A DNA stretch of 64,000 nucleotides from Lysinibacillus odysseyi (GTDB taxonomy: Bacteria; Bacillota; Bacilli; Bacillales_A; Planococcaceae): assembly GCA_014595895.1 (NCBI GenBank), contig JABUKB010000008.1:34214-98213 (forward strand), given 5' to 3'. Both the position numbers and the translations under genes were made by a program. The notes beneath the pieces are model-generated. The model did not search any database, was not told the origin of the DNA, and saw nothing but the letters and a program-made list of their open reading frames with translations. Positions 16,973-28,460 of this stretch are shown piece by piece (position 1 is the stretch's first letter; every line of letters begins with the position of its first letter).

Positions 16973-17251
16973 TTATTTTTTTAAGTTGTTTTGGATTTCT
17001 TTTAAAAGTGACTCTGCACCCTCAGGGCTTAGAATCAGTTTGCCACCTACAAGACGCATGTTTTCATCAGAAACTTCACCTGTTACAGCACACGTCATAT
17101 TTGGCATGTATTTTTTAAGGATGATTTTATCATCATCAACGTAAATTTCCAACGCATCTTTTTCAGCAATGCCTAAAGTACGGCGTAGTTCGATGGGAAT
17201 TACCACACGACCTAATTCGTCGACTTTACGAACAATACCTGTAGATTTCAT
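16973..17251 (-). CDS. abrB: Transition-state regulator AbrB
   Basis: A 92-aa swapped-hairpin DNA-binding protein. The N-terminal MKSTGIVRKVDELGRVVIP and E-L-R-R-T-L-G-I segments are nearly canonical AbrB. The C-terminal dimerisation part (residues about 55-92) includes the conserved C-A-V-T-G-E-V-S. It represses stationary-phase and sporulation genes during growth. GGAGGA precedes the start at 17251; longer upstream frames are open but have no family match. Two Spo0A boxes lie between the promoter and the gene. Confidence 0.97.
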   Translation of the reverse strand: MKSTGIVRKVDELGRVVIPIELRRTLGIAEKDALEIYVDDDKIILKKYMPNMTCAVTGEVSDENMRLVGGKLILSPEGAESLLKEIQNNLKK

Positions 17252-17286
17252 ATAAATTTTCCTCCTAATGTTAGATGTTATAATAA

Positions 17287-17303
17287 TTCGCCAAAATTCG
17301 ACA
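17287..17303 (-). promoter_or_regulatory. Tandem Spo0A boxes in the abrB leader
   Basis: On the minus strand TGTCGAA (17303-17297, perfect) is followed by TGGCGAA (17293-17287, one mismatch), offset by 10 bp, one helical turn. They lie just downstream of the predicted abrB start site, as in Bacillus subtilis, where Spo0A-P shuts off abrB. Confidence 0.82.
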
Positions 17304-17324
17304 TCTATTCCTTGTCTATGATAA

Positions 17325-17353
17325 ATCATACCAAGTAATGCCATAACCGTCAA
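17325..17353 (-). promoter_or_regulatory. Sigma-A promoter of abrB
   Basis: On the minus strand TTGACG (17353-17348), a 17-bp spacer and TATGAT (17330-17325). It places the start site about 15 bp before the first Spo0A box. Confidence 0.75.
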
Positions 17354-17497
17354 TTATTTAGCACTAAGGGAAGGCACTAAAACTCTAAAAATTTTGGTAA
17401 AAAACCCACATAAAGTGAATAAATTAAAGATATTTACTATTATGGATGCTAAAATGACTATTATAAAAGTAAAAAAAGGAATCAGGACCAAATATTA

Positions 17498-17504
17498 TTC
17501 GACA
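17498..17504 (-). promoter_or_regulatory. Isolated perfect Spo0A-box heptamer
   Basis: TTCGACA on the plus strand (TGTCGAA on the minus) lies about 145 bp upstream of the abrB promoter and 90 bp before metG. It could be a distal site for abrB, a site affecting metG, or chance. The rest of 17354-17593 shows no gene. Confidence 0.35.
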
Positions 17505-17554
17505 AAGTAGAGAAACGAGAATCTTTCATTGATTCAATTTTCGTACTTCGTTAG

Positions 17555-19558
<2,004 letters not shown>

Positions 19559-19570
19559 TATATGTCACAT

Positions 19571-19610
19571 GAAAACCTGGTGAAAGCAATTTTCAGCAGG
19601 TTTTTCTTTT
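19571..19610 (+). terminator. Rho-independent terminator after metG
   Basis: AAACCTGGTGAAA pairs with TTTCAGCAGGTTT (one mismatch) around GCAAT, followed by a T-rich run. Confidence 0.9.
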
Positions 19611-19739
19611 TATAGGAAATATAAGGCTGGGGAGTTATATTGATATAAATTAATATACACTCGGCTAATTTGGAAAAATAATGTATAAACCTATACAATA
19701 GATCAATATCACTTGAGAAGATTAAAGGAGCGATAGTAG

Positions 19740-20516
19740 ATGGCTACATTTATCGACACACATGTCCATTTAAACGCAGATCAATATGAAGAAGATTTGC
19801 AGGAGGTTATTGACCGTGCATTGGCAGCCAATGTTGAAAAAATGGTGGTAATTGGCTTTGATCGGAAGACGATTGAGCGCGCTATGGATTTAGTGGATAC
19901 GTATGAATTTATTTATGCGGTGATTGGTTGGCACCCGGTAGATGCCATTGATTGCACAGATGAAAATTTACAGTGGATAGAAAAATTAGCAGAGCATCCA
20001 AAAGTTGTAGGTATAGGAGAGGCAGGTCTTGACTATTACTGGGATAAGTCACCAAAAGATATACAGCAATACTGGTTCCGTAAACAGATTCATTTAGCAC
20101 AAAAATTAAATTTACCAATCGTAATTCATAACCGAGATGCAACGGGAGATGTGGTTCGTATATTACGTGAGGAAAATGCAGCATCTGTGGGTGGAATCAT
20201 GCATTGTTATGGTGGCAGTGTGGAAACGGCTCAAGAATGTATCAAGATGAACTTTATGATTAGCTTAGGGGGACCTGTTACATTCAAAAATGCTCGTCAA
20301 CCAAAAGAGGTGGCAACAGAAATTCCGTTAGAACATTTGCTAATTGAGACAGATGCACCGTATTTAGCGCCACATCCTTACCGTGGTAAGCGAAACGAAC
20401 CATCTTTAGTGCCTCTTGTAGCAGAAGAAATCGCTCGCTTAAAAGAAATTTCGGTAGAGGAAGTAGCTTCTGCAACAACGAAAAATGCTAAGAAATTTTT
20501 TGGGTTAGCTGATTAA
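19740..20516 (+). CDS. yabD: TatD family metal-dependent hydrolase (YabD)
   Basis: A 258-aa TIM-barrel hydrolase with the TatD metal ligands: T-H-V-H at residues 7-10, G-E-A-G-L-D-Y near residue 93, I-H-N-R near residue 128, M-H-C-Y-G near residue 153, and E-T-D-A-P-Y-L near residue 203. Family members are metal-dependent DNases or D-aminoacyl-tRNA deacylase-like enzymes; the substrate here is unproven. AAGGAGCG precedes ATG 19740. Confidence 0.93.
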   Translation: MATFIDTHVHLNADQYEEDLQEVIDRALAANVEKMVVIGFDRKTIERAMDLVDTYEFIYAVIGWHPVDAIDCTDENLQWIEKLAEHPKVVGIGEAGLDYYWDKSPKDIQQYWFRKQIHLAQKLNLPIVIHNRDATGDVVRILREENAASVGGIMHCYGGSVETAQECIKMNFMISLGGPVTFKNARQPKEVATEIPLEHLLIETDAPYLAPHPYRGKRNEPSLVPLVAEEIARLKEISVEEVASATTKNAKKFFGLAD

Positions 20517-20625
20517 AGTAGGAATGCGAAGAGAAGTTAATACTCCGTATGATTTTTGTAAAGCAATAACTACTTTTTCAAAATGTGTCTAATTTGTGAA
20601 CGCGCCTCCACTACAACGTTTGGCG

Positions 20626-20669
20626 AGGGTGGCACCGAAGTAACTCAATCCAAGTGCGCTTATTTCGGT
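20626..20669 (+). promoter_or_regulatory. T-box-core-like motif and overlapping hairpin upstream of yabE
   Basis: AGGGTGGCACCG (20626-20637) equals the conserved core of T-box antiterminators. Its 3' half, ACCGAAGTAA (20634-20643), can pair with TTATTTCGGT (20660-20669; one G-U), as the terminator form of a T-box would. There is no T run, and only about 110 bp separate it from yabD, too little for a full stem I. It may be a relic or an unrelated structure. The yabE promoter begins at the end of this hairpin. Confidence 0.4.
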
Positions 20670-20697
20670 TGACACTTCAAAAACGAGTCCGTATAAT
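20669..20697 (+). promoter_or_regulatory. Consensus sigma-A promoter of yabE
   Basis: TTGACA (20669-20674), a 17-bp spacer and TATAAT (20692-20697) are all exact consensus. The start codon follows 29 bp later. Confidence 0.9.
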
Positions 20698-20726
20698 CCA
20701 ATTTTGTATTAAGGAGGCGTTTTTTC

Positions 20727-21932
20727 ATGTCAAATCACACCATGAAAAACCTGTTCTTTAGTTCATTGAGGAAAAAACAAACAGCTGTAAAAATCATTTC
20801 AGTTATTCTGTTTGTTTCAGTTATTTCATTCGTTCTGTATGAAGGAACGAAAAGCACAGTTATTGTTAATGCAAATGGCAAACAATTAGAACTAGCAACG
20901 CATGCAAAAACGGTTGAAGAATTATTGGCTTCTCAAAACATAACCGTATCAGAATACGATAAAGTATCACCCTCACTGGACAATGAGATTACCAGCGGAA
21001 TGGAAATCTCTTGGGAACAGGCAGAAGAAGTTATTATTTCAGTTGATGGAAATCAGTCAAGCATTTGGACAACTGAAAAACGAGTGAAGAACATTTTGGA
21101 AGAAGCAAATATTGAAGTAACAGAGCAAGATAAGTTATCACTTGCGTTAGATACAGAGGTAGGAGCAGATAACAAAATCGATATTCAAAAGGCGTTTCAG
21201 TTAACGCTTGTCGATGGCTTACAAGAAAGACAAGTATGGTCCACTTCGACTACGGTCGCTAACTTTTTAAAAGAGCAAAATATAGAGCTGGGCGAACTTG
21301 ACCGCGTTGAAAAGAACGGGGAGGGTATCATTGCGCCAAACGATAAAATTGTAGTTGTTCGCGTAGAAAAGGTTACCGATGTAGTGGAGGAATCAATCGA
21401 TTTCGCAACAGAAAAGAAAAATGATTCTTCAATCCTGAAAGGGAAAGAGAAAGTGGTTACAACCGGTCAAAAAGGTACTGTTGAACGCACGTACGAGGTT
21501 GTAAAGGAAAATGGTGAAGTAGTAACAAAAACACTACGAGCTGAGAATGTAAGAAAAGAGCCTATAAATGAAGTAGTAGCAGTTGGCACAAAGACTGTAA
21601 CAGCAAATGTATCACGTAGCACGAGTGCAGCAGCTTCAACTGACAGCAAAGAGTTCTATGTAACAGCGACAGCCTACACAGCCTATTGTGAAGGGTGCTC
21701 AGGTGTGACAGCTACAGGGATTGATTTACGATCAAATCCTGCTATGAAGGTAATCGCGGTCGATCCAACAGTAATTCCGTTAGGCTCAAAGGTATGGGTT
21801 GAAGGATATGGATATGCAGTAGCAGGCGACACAGGTGGCGCGATTAAAGGAAATAAGATTGACTTATTTATGTCTGATATTGATTCAGCAAATGCATGGG
21901 GACGTAAAAAAGTCCGTATCAAAGTTTTATAA
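20727..21932 (+). CDS. yabE: YabE-like cell-wall protein with DUF348, G5 and 3D domains (Rpf-like)
   Basis: A 401-aa exported protein. Residues about 20-42 are a signal or membrane anchor. Three ubiquitin-like DUF348 repeats follow (starting near 46, 103 and 160, each with an E-x-L-x-x-x-x-I pattern). A G5 domain covers about 220-290. The C-terminal 3D domain has F-Y-V-T-A-T-A-Y-T-A and the three conserved Asp around V-D-P, G-D-T-G-G and K-I-D-L-F. This layout matches the resuscitation/germination-type muralytic family. Its own perfect promoter and AAGGAGG site are present. Confidence 0.92.
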   Translation: MSNHTMKNLFFSSLRKKQTAVKIISVILFVSVISFVLYEGTKSTVIVNANGKQLELATHAKTVEELLASQNITVSEYDKVSPSLDNEITSGMEISWEQAEEVIISVDGNQSSIWTTEKRVKNILEEANIEVTEQDKLSLALDTEVGADNKIDIQKAFQLTLVDGLQERQVWSTSTTVANFLKEQNIELGELDRVEKNGEGIIAPNDKIVVVRVEKVTDVVEESIDFATEKKNDSSILKGKEKVVTTGQKGTVERTYEVVKENGEVVTKTLRAENVRKEPINEVVAVGTKTVTANVSRSTSAAASTDSKEFYVTATAYTAYCEGCSGVTATGIDLRSNPAMKVIAVDPTVIPLGSKVWVEGYGYAVAGDTGGAIKGNKIDLFMSDIDSANAWGRKKVRIKVL

Positions 21933-21956
21933 GATGCTTTTATTCCAAAATGAATT

Positions 21957-21992
21957 GCTTTCCCGTTTTGACTGAGCGGGAGGGCTTTTTTT
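21957..21992 (+). terminator. Rho-independent terminator after yabE
   Basis: GCTTTCCCG pairs with CGGGAGGGC (two G-U pairs), followed by seven T residues. Confidence 0.88.
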
Positions 21993-22059
21993 GTGGGTGG
22001 AAGACGACGGGGTATGGTAAAATACATAGAGAACCTTGAGGGAAAAGAGGCAACACATT

Positions 22060-23503
<1,444 letters not shown>

Positions 23504-23557
23504 TTTGAACATCTCAAAAAATGTATAAAAAATATCGTAAAAAATTAAATAAAAAAG

Positions 23558-23586
23558 TTGACGACTATATTTGCCTCTGATAAAAT
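23558..23586 (+). promoter_or_regulatory. First of two tandem sigma-A promoters of veg
   Basis: TTGACG (23558-23563), 17-bp spacer, TAAAAT (23581-23586), preceded by an A-rich UP-like tract. Confidence 0.82.
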
Positions 23587-23597
23587 ATTATATTCTA

Positions 23598-23626
23598 TTG
23601 ACTTTTAGAGCGATTCGTTATATACT
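23598..23626 (+). promoter_or_regulatory. Second tandem sigma-A promoter of veg
   Basis: TTGACT (23598-23603), 17-bp spacer, TATACT (23621-23626), ending 24 bp before the start codon. Confidence 0.82.
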
Positions 23627-23650
23627 ATTCATTAGTGAGGTGTATGCGAA

Positions 23651-23908
23651 ATGCCAAAAACGTTAGCTGATATTAAAAAGTCATTAGAATGTCATTTGGG
23701 TAAACGTTTGCAATTAAAAGCAAACGGAGGTCGCAAGAAGACGGTTGAATGCGAGGGCGTACTGAGCGAAACATATCGTGCAGTATTCGTTGTCGAGCTA
23801 GACCAAAAGGATAATGCGTGCAAACGCGTATCATACAGCTACACAGATATTTTAACAGAAGCAGTAGAAATTACTTTTTTAGATGACACAGTAGCTGTCG
23901 TAAAGTAA
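23651..23908 (+). CDS. veg: Veg protein
   Basis: An 85-aa small basic protein of the Veg family (biofilm regulator Veg of Bacillus subtilis). Near-diagnostic segments are [25 protein letters not shown] and the [12 protein letters not shown] end. GTGAGGTG precedes the ATG. Two strong tandem promoters suggest high expression. The expected neighbours yabG (before) and sspF (after) are absent. Confidence 0.95.
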   Translation: MPKTLADIKKSLECHLGKRLQLKANGGRKKTVECEGVLSETYRAVFVVELDQKDNACKRVSYSYTDILTEAVEITFLDDTVAVVK

Positions 23909-23935
23909 AGAATCGTTTTTATATTTTTATAAGGG

Positions 23936-23980
23936 CGCTCGTTATTCATTATATCTATAATGAACAGCGAGCGTTTTTAT
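23936..23980 (+). terminator. Strong rho-independent terminator after veg
   Basis: CGCTCG...TTCATTATA pairs with TATAATGAA...CGAGCG in a long stem with a 2-base loop, followed by TTTTTATT. Confidence 0.93.
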
Positions 23981-24116
23981 TGTGGTATGGTTAATGAAAA
24001 AGAAAATCCTAGGACAAAAAACTTTACGGACTTTCTGCACGTTCATTGGGGATGTCTATGGTAAAATAAAGGACAATGATAGTCGTATTAAGCGACAGCC
24101 TAAGGAGGATTTTGGC

Positions 24117-24983
24117 ATGCTGTATGTAAAAGCACCCGCTAAAATAAATTTAACATTGGACGTTTTATATAAAAGACCAGATCAGTACCACGAAGTCGAA
24201 ATGATCATGACGACTGTAGATCTAGCTGATCGCATTGGTTTAGAACCCCGACAAGATGGTCAAATTAAAATTATCTCTGCCGATCGTTTTGTACCGGACG
24301 ATGCACGAAATTTCGCCTATCAAGCTGCCCAATTGCTAAAGGATACATATAACATCGAAGAAGGCGTTTCTATTTACATTGAGAAGGAAATTCCGATTGC
24401 AGCCGGTCTAGCTGGGGGGAGTAGTGATGCGGCTGCTACGCTACGCGGTTTAAATGACCTGTGGAAATTAGGGCTTTCTTTAGATACGCTAGCCGAGCTA
24501 GGTGCTAAAATTGGCTCAGATGTTTCATTTTGTGTTTATGGAGGGACGGCACTTGCCACGGGTCGAGGAGAAAAGATTCAAGAACTTTCTGCGCCGCCGA
24601 CATGCTGGGTTGTACTCGCGAAGCCAAAAATTGGTGTATCCACAGCAGATGTCTACGGTGGCTTAAAGTTAGATGGAATCGAGCACCCGAACACAAAGCA
24701 AATGATTGAAGCGATTGAAAACGAGGATTACGAAGGAGTATGTGCATCTCTTGGCAACGTTTTAGAGACGGTAACATTTACACTCCATCCGGAAGTCATT
24801 ACCATTAAGGAACAAATGCAGCGCTTTGGCGCAGACGCGGTATTAATGAGCGGCAGCGGTCCAACTGTCTTTGGATTAGTGGATACAGAAACAAGAGCTT
24901 CTCGTGTTTATAATGGCTTGCGTGGCTTTTGTGAGGAAGTTTACGTTGTGCGTTTGTTAGGGGAGCGAAATGCACTTGCTTAA
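24117..24983 (+). CDS. ispE: 4-diphosphocytidyl-2-C-methyl-D-erythritol kinase
   Basis: A 288-aa GHMP kinase of the MEP isoprenoid pathway. [11 protein letters not shown] starts the protein, the glycine-rich ATP loop [15 protein letters not shown] is near residue 92, and the C-terminal [10 protein letters not shown] motif is near residue 243. ATG 24117 has AAGGAGG 8 bases upstream; the frame is open 45 codons further up but without family similarity. Confidence 0.95.
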   Translation: MLYVKAPAKINLTLDVLYKRPDQYHEVEMIMTTVDLADRIGLEPRQDGQIKIISADRFVPDDARNFAYQAAQLLKDTYNIEEGVSIYIEKEIPIAAGLAGGSSDAAATLRGLNDLWKLGLSLDTLAELGAKIGSDVSFCVYGGTALATGRGEKIQELSAPPTCWVVLAKPKIGVSTADVYGGLKLDGIEHPNTKQMIEAIENEDYEGVCASLGNVLETVTFTLHPEVITIKEQMQRFGADAVLMSGSGPTVFGLVDTETRASRVYNGLRGFCEEVYVVRLLGERNALA

Positions 24984-25013
24984 ATACGTATATTTGTGGT
25001 AATTTACGTATTA

Positions 25014-25026
25014 AAAGTTCGTATTT
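25014..25026 (+). promoter_or_regulatory. Candidate PurBox overlapping the purR promoter
   Basis: AAAGTTCGTATTT matches the reverse-oriented PurBox AWWGTTCGGWWWT with one mismatch. It overlaps the -35 zone of a promoter whose -10 is TATAAT at 25039-25044. A weaker opposite-oriented match lies near 24982-24994. purR autorepression through PurBoxes is known in Bacillus subtilis. Confidence 0.5.
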
Positions 25027-25068
25027 TATAAGCATAGATATAATATAAGAATGATGGGAGAGGATCAT

Positions 25069-25902
25069 ATGAAATGGAAGCGTAGTGAACGTCTCGTCGA
25101 TATGACGTATTACTTACTGGAGCATCCACATCAGCTGATCCCGCTAACTTATTTTTCTGATCTGTATCAATCTGCGAAGTCTTCTATCAGTGAAGATTTA
25201 ACGATTGTAAAAGAAACGTTTGAAGAAAAAGGAATCGGGTTGCTGATGACAGTACCTGGCGCGGCAGGTGGGGTAAAATATATCCCGAAAATGTCGGACC
25301 AAGAAGTAAAGGGAATTATCCAAGAGTTGATAAAAGAGTTAGGGCAATCGGACCGGCTATTACCGGGCGGTTATTTGTTTATGACTGATTTGCTGGGTAA
25401 TCCTGATTTAATGAACCGTGTCGGCAAAGTATTTGCGAGTGCTTTTGCAGAAAAGCAGATAGATGTGATTATGACGGTGGCAACAAAAGGAATATCAATT
25501 GCCCATGCGATTGCGCGCCATTTGAATGTACCGGTCGTGGTCGTGCGCCGGGATAGCAAAGTAACGGAAGGCTCTACTGTCAGTATTAATTATGTATCCG
25601 GCTCTTCTCGTCGGATTCAGACAATGGTATTATCAAAGCGTAGCATGAAGAGTGGTCAACGTGTGCTGATTACGGACGACTTTATGAAGGTTGGCGGCAC
25701 GATGAACGGCATGAAAAACTTGCTAGAAGAGTTCGAATGTGAGCTAGCGGGAGTTGCTGTATTGGTAGAAGCAGAGCATGCCGATGAAAAAACACTAGTG
25801 GACGATTACTATTCTTTAGTGAAGCTACATGAAGTAAACGAGAAAGATCGTACCATTGAGTTAAGCGAAGGAAACTATTTTTCAAAGGAGCGAGAATTAT
25901 GA
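25069..25902 (+). CDS. purR: Purine operon repressor PurR
   Basis: A 277-aa repressor. Residues about 1-70 form the winged-helix DNA-binding domain ([22 protein letters not shown]). The rest is a phosphoribosyltransferase-like domain with the PRPP motif [13 protein letters not shown] near residue 202. It binds PRPP as signal and represses purine genes. ATG 25069 is preceded by GGGAGAGG. It overlaps ridA by 4 bp (ATGA). Confidence 0.95.
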   Translation: MKWKRSERLVDMTYYLLEHPHQLIPLTYFSDLYQSAKSSISEDLTIVKETFEEKGIGLLMTVPGAAGGVKYIPKMSDQEVKGIIQELIKELGQSDRLLPGGYLFMTDLLGNPDLMNRVGKVFASAFAEKQIDVIMTVATKGISIAHAIARHLNVPVVVVRRDSKVTEGSTVSINYVSGSSRRIQTMVLSKRSMKSGQRVLITDDFMKVGGTMNGMKNLLEEFECELAGVAVLVEAEHADEKTLVDDYYSLVKLHEVNEKDRTIELSEGNYFSKEREL

Positions 25903-26273
25903 AAACAGTAGCAACAACAAATGCACCAGCAGCCATTGGTCCATATGCACAAGGGATTATTGTCAATAATATGTTTTATTCTTCAGGTCAAATTCCATTA
26001 ACAGCAGCAGGCGAGCTAGTGGAAGGCGATATTAAAGAGCAAACAAATCAAGTGTTTGAAAACTTAAAAGCGGTACTTTCGGCAGCAGGCTCTTCATTAG
26101 ATCAAGTGGTAAAAACAACTGTATTTATGAAAGATATGAATGACTTTGCAGAGATGAATGAAGTATATGCATCACATTTCGGTAATCATAAGCCGGCTCG
26201 CTCAGCAGTAGAAGTCGCTCGTTTACCAAAAGACGTAAAAGTTGAAATTGAAGTAATTGCATTAGTAAAATAA
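25899..26273 (+). CDS. ridA: RidA family enamine/imine deaminase (YabJ)
   Basis: A 124-aa YjgF/YER057c/UK114 protein that hydrolyses reactive 2-aminoacrylate-type enamines. [11 protein letters not shown] near the start, F-Y-S-S-G-Q-I-P, and the C-terminal [13 protein letters not shown] with the catalytic Arg are present. It is translationally coupled to purR. A 25-bp vestige of the dispersed repeat lies a few bases past its stop. Confidence 0.94.
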   Translation: MKTVATTNAPAAIGPYAQGIIVNNMFYSSGQIPLTAAGELVEGDIKEQTNQVFENLKAVLSAAGSSLDQVVKTTVFMKDMNDFAEMNEVYASHFGNHKPARSAVEVARLPKDVKVEIEVIALVK

Positions 26274-26278
26274 TTTAT

Positions 26279-26303
26279 CCCGCATTAAGGGAGAGCAATT
26301 TAT
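26279..26303. repeat. Vestigial copy (C) of the dispersed TTTAT-flanked element
   Basis: CCCGCATTAAGGGAGAGCAATTTAT begins directly after TTTAT (26274-26278) and ends in TTTAT (26299-26303). The first ten bases equal the left end of the copy at 41520 and the rest is diverged from it. It looks like a copy reduced to its left tip. Confidence 0.5.
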
Positions 26304-26327
26304 TCTAATGCATACTCATTGTGGATG

Positions 26328-26373
26328 ACCCCGTAAAAAGTTAGATAACAATCTAATTTTTACGGGGTTTTTC
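26328..26373 (+). terminator. Strong rho-independent terminator after ridA
   Basis: ACCCCGTAAAAA-G-TTAGAT pairs with ATCTAATTTTTACGGGGT (one bulged G), followed by TTTT. Confidence 0.93.
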
Positions 26374-26401
26374 AAATAAATTGAATTTTCTATAATTTTT
26401 A

Positions 26402-26428
26402 AAAGGAATTTCTATTTATTTGAAGAAT
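26402..26428 (+). promoter_or_regulatory. Sigma-H promoter of spoVG
   Basis: AAAGGAATT (26402-26410) fits RNAGGAWWW exactly and GAAGAAT (26422-26428) fits RNNGAAT exactly, 11 bp apart, embedded in very AT-rich DNA. spoVG is a classic sigma-H gene. Confidence 0.75.
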
Positions 26429-26477
26429 TTAACTTTCATAACCAAAGATCTCTTGAAAAAGAGAAGGGAGTGGAAGA

Positions 26478-26765
26478 ATGGAAATAACAGAAGTAAGAGT
26501 ACGCTGCATACAAACAGAGGGAAGAATGCGTGCCATTGCCTCGATTACATTGGAAGATGCCTTTGTAATTCATGATATCCGCATCATTGAAGGAAACGCT
26601 GGGTTATTTTTGGCCATGCCAAGTAAGCGTACCACCAATGGAGAATACCGAGATGTCGCACATCCAATTAATTCGACGATACGCAATAAACTTCAAAATA
26701 TAGTATTAGCTGCTTATTTTGCTGAAAAAGAAAAGCTAACAGAGGAGCAGCAAGTACAGCTTTAA
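26478..26765 (+). CDS. spoVG: Septation/regulatory RNA-binding protein SpoVG
   Basis: A 95-aa protein that is almost canonical Spo[29 protein letters not shown], and F-L-A-M-P-S-K-R-T near residue 51. It affects septum placement in sporulation and binds RNA/DNA in other Firmicutes. GAAGGGAG precedes ATG 26478, and a sigma-H promoter lies 50 bp upstream. Confidence 0.96.
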   Translation: MEITEVRVRCIQTEGRMRAIASITLEDAFVIHDIRIIEGNAGLFLAMPSKRTTNGEYRDVAHPINSTIRNKLQNIVLAAYFAEKEKLTEEQQVQL

Positions 26766-26777
26766 CTCTAAACAACC

Positions 26778-26817
26778 GATAGGCAAAGTCGAATATTCGA
26801 TTTTGCCTATTTGTTTA
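26778..26817 (+). terminator. Terminator-like hairpin after spoVG
   Basis: ATAGGCAAA pairs with TTTGCCTAT, extended inward by TCGAATATTCGA and followed by TTGTTT. The remaining spacer up to glmU has a small TTCCTG/CAGGAA hairpin near 26936-26953 and one promoter; no gene is seen. Confidence 0.75.
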
Positions 26818-27000
26818 AAAAAACCTTAAAACTGCATGTCCCCTAAAAATCCACATGTTAAAATAATAATGAATAATCTCATAAAATCGTAAATTCACTA
26901 TACATAAAATAACCGTTTCGCTTAGCATAGCGCAATTCCTGCAAAATCAGGAAAGATTGGAAAATGGGCATAAGACACGGTTTTGTCAAGCCTGAATACC

Positions 27001-27029
27001 TTGAAAATCATGTGAATTTACTATATAGT
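27001..27029 (+). promoter_or_regulatory. Sigma-A promoter of glmU
   Basis: TTGAAA (27001-27006), 17-bp spacer, TATAGT (27024-27029), 38 bp before the glmU start. Confidence 0.65.
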
Positions 27030-27067
27030 CATAAGAGACAAAGAGTATAACATAGGGGGACTTAAGA

Positions 27068-28435
27068 ATGACTAATATTTTTGCAATCGTGTTAGCAGCT
27101 GGTCAAGGAACACGAATGAAGTCTAAATTATATAAAGTGCTCCATCCCGTTTGCGGCAAGCCAATGGTACAGCATGTTGTAGATCATGTCGATACATTAA
27201 ATGTAGAGAGAATTGTAACGGTTGTGGGCCACGGGGCTGAAATGGTCAAAGAACAGTTAGGCGCACAAAGTGAATATGTATTACAGGCAGAACAGCTAGG
27301 AACAGCTCATGCAGTCCAGCAAGCTGAGCCTATTTTAGGAATGTTAGAAGGTACTACATTAGTAGTATGTGGAGATACACCTTTAATTCGCCCTGAAACA
27401 ATGCAGGCTTTGTTTGAGTATCATACGGCACAAAACGCCAAAGCGACTATTTTAACAGCTGTAGCTGAGGATCCAACAGGTTACGGTCGCATTTTACGCG
27501 ATGCGAGCGGAAACGTAGCTCAAATTGTTGAGCAAAAAGATGCAACACCAGAACAGCAAAAGGTAACAGAGATTAACACAGGGACGTATTGCTTTGATAA
27601 CAAAGCATTATTTGAAGCGCTTAAACTAGTAAAAAATGATAATGCTCAAGGGGAATACTACTTACCTGATGTCATCGAGATTTTGCAAAAGCAGGGTGAA
27701 ACAGTTGCCGCTTATGTGACAGACAGTTTTGATGAAACATTAGGAGTAAATGATCGCTTTGCGTTATCACAAGCAGAGGAACTGATGCGTGCCCGTATCA
27801 ATGAGCGCCATATGCGCAACGGTGTGACGATCATCAACCCGGCTTCTACACATATTAGTGCAGACGCTGAAATCGGTGCAGACACTATCATTCAGCCAGG
27901 TTGCATTATTGAAGGGAAAACGATCATTGGTGCAGACTGTGTCATCGGTCCAAACAGCCATATCGTCAACAGTACGATTGGGCAGGCTACAACGATTCAT
28001 AGCTCCGTGGTATTAAATAGTACGGTAGGCGATGAAACAGCGGTAGGCCCATTCGCGCATCTTCGTCCGCAGTCTTCGTTAGGAAACCATGTAAAAATAG
28101 GGAACTTTGTGGAAGTGAAGAAAAGCCAGTTAGGTAATCATACAAAGGTATCGCATCTAAGCTATATTGGCGATGCTGAAGTTGGAGACAACTGTAATAT
28201 TGGTTGCGGCTCTATTACTGTCAATTATGATGGTAAAAACAAATTTAAAACAATTATTGAAAATGACGTATTTGTAGGATGCAACTCGAATCTGGTAGCA
28301 CCGGTGACACTAGGCGAGGGCTCGTTTATTGCAGCAGGCTCAACCGTGACAAGTGATGTACCGGCAGATGCGTTAGCCATCGGTCGTGCGAAGCAAGAAA
28401 ATAAATTAAACTATGTTAGTAACAAATTAAAATAA
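27068..28435 (+). CDS. glmU: Bifunctional GlcNAc-1-P uridyltransferase / GlcN-1-P acetyltransferase
   Basis: A 455-aa enzyme making UDP-GlcNAc for peptidoglycan and teichoic acids. The N-terminal nucleotidyltransferase has [11 protein letters not shown] at residues 9-19. From about residue 250 the left-handed beta-helix of hexapeptide repeats carries the acetyltransferase, with the conserved N-Y-D-G-K-N-K and the C-terminal A-I-G-R-A-K-Q. TAGGGGGA precedes ATG 27068. Confidence 0.97.
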   Translation: MTNIFAIVLAAGQGTRMKSKLYKVLHPVCGKPMVQHVVDHVDTLNVERIVTVVGHGAEMVKEQLGAQSEYVLQAEQLGTAHAVQQAEPILGMLEGTTLVVCGDTPLIRPETMQALFEYHTAQNAKATILTAVAEDPTGYGRILRDASGNVAQIVEQKDATPEQQKVTEINTGTYCFDNKALFEALKLVKNDNAQGEYYLPDVIEILQKQGETVAAYVTDSFDETLGVNDRFALSQAEELMRARINERHMRNGVTIINPASTHISADAEIGADTIIQPGCIIEGKTIIGADCVIGPNSHIVNSTIGQATTIHSSVVLNSTVGDETAVGPFAHLRPQSSLGNHVKIGNFVEVKKSQLGNHTKVSHLSYIGDAEVGDNCNIGCGSITVNYDGKNKFKTIIENDVFVGCNSNLVAPVTLGEGSFIAAGSTVTSDVPADALAIGRAKQENKLNYVSNKLK

Positions 28436-28460
28436 TTATTATACAAAACAGGAGGCCATC

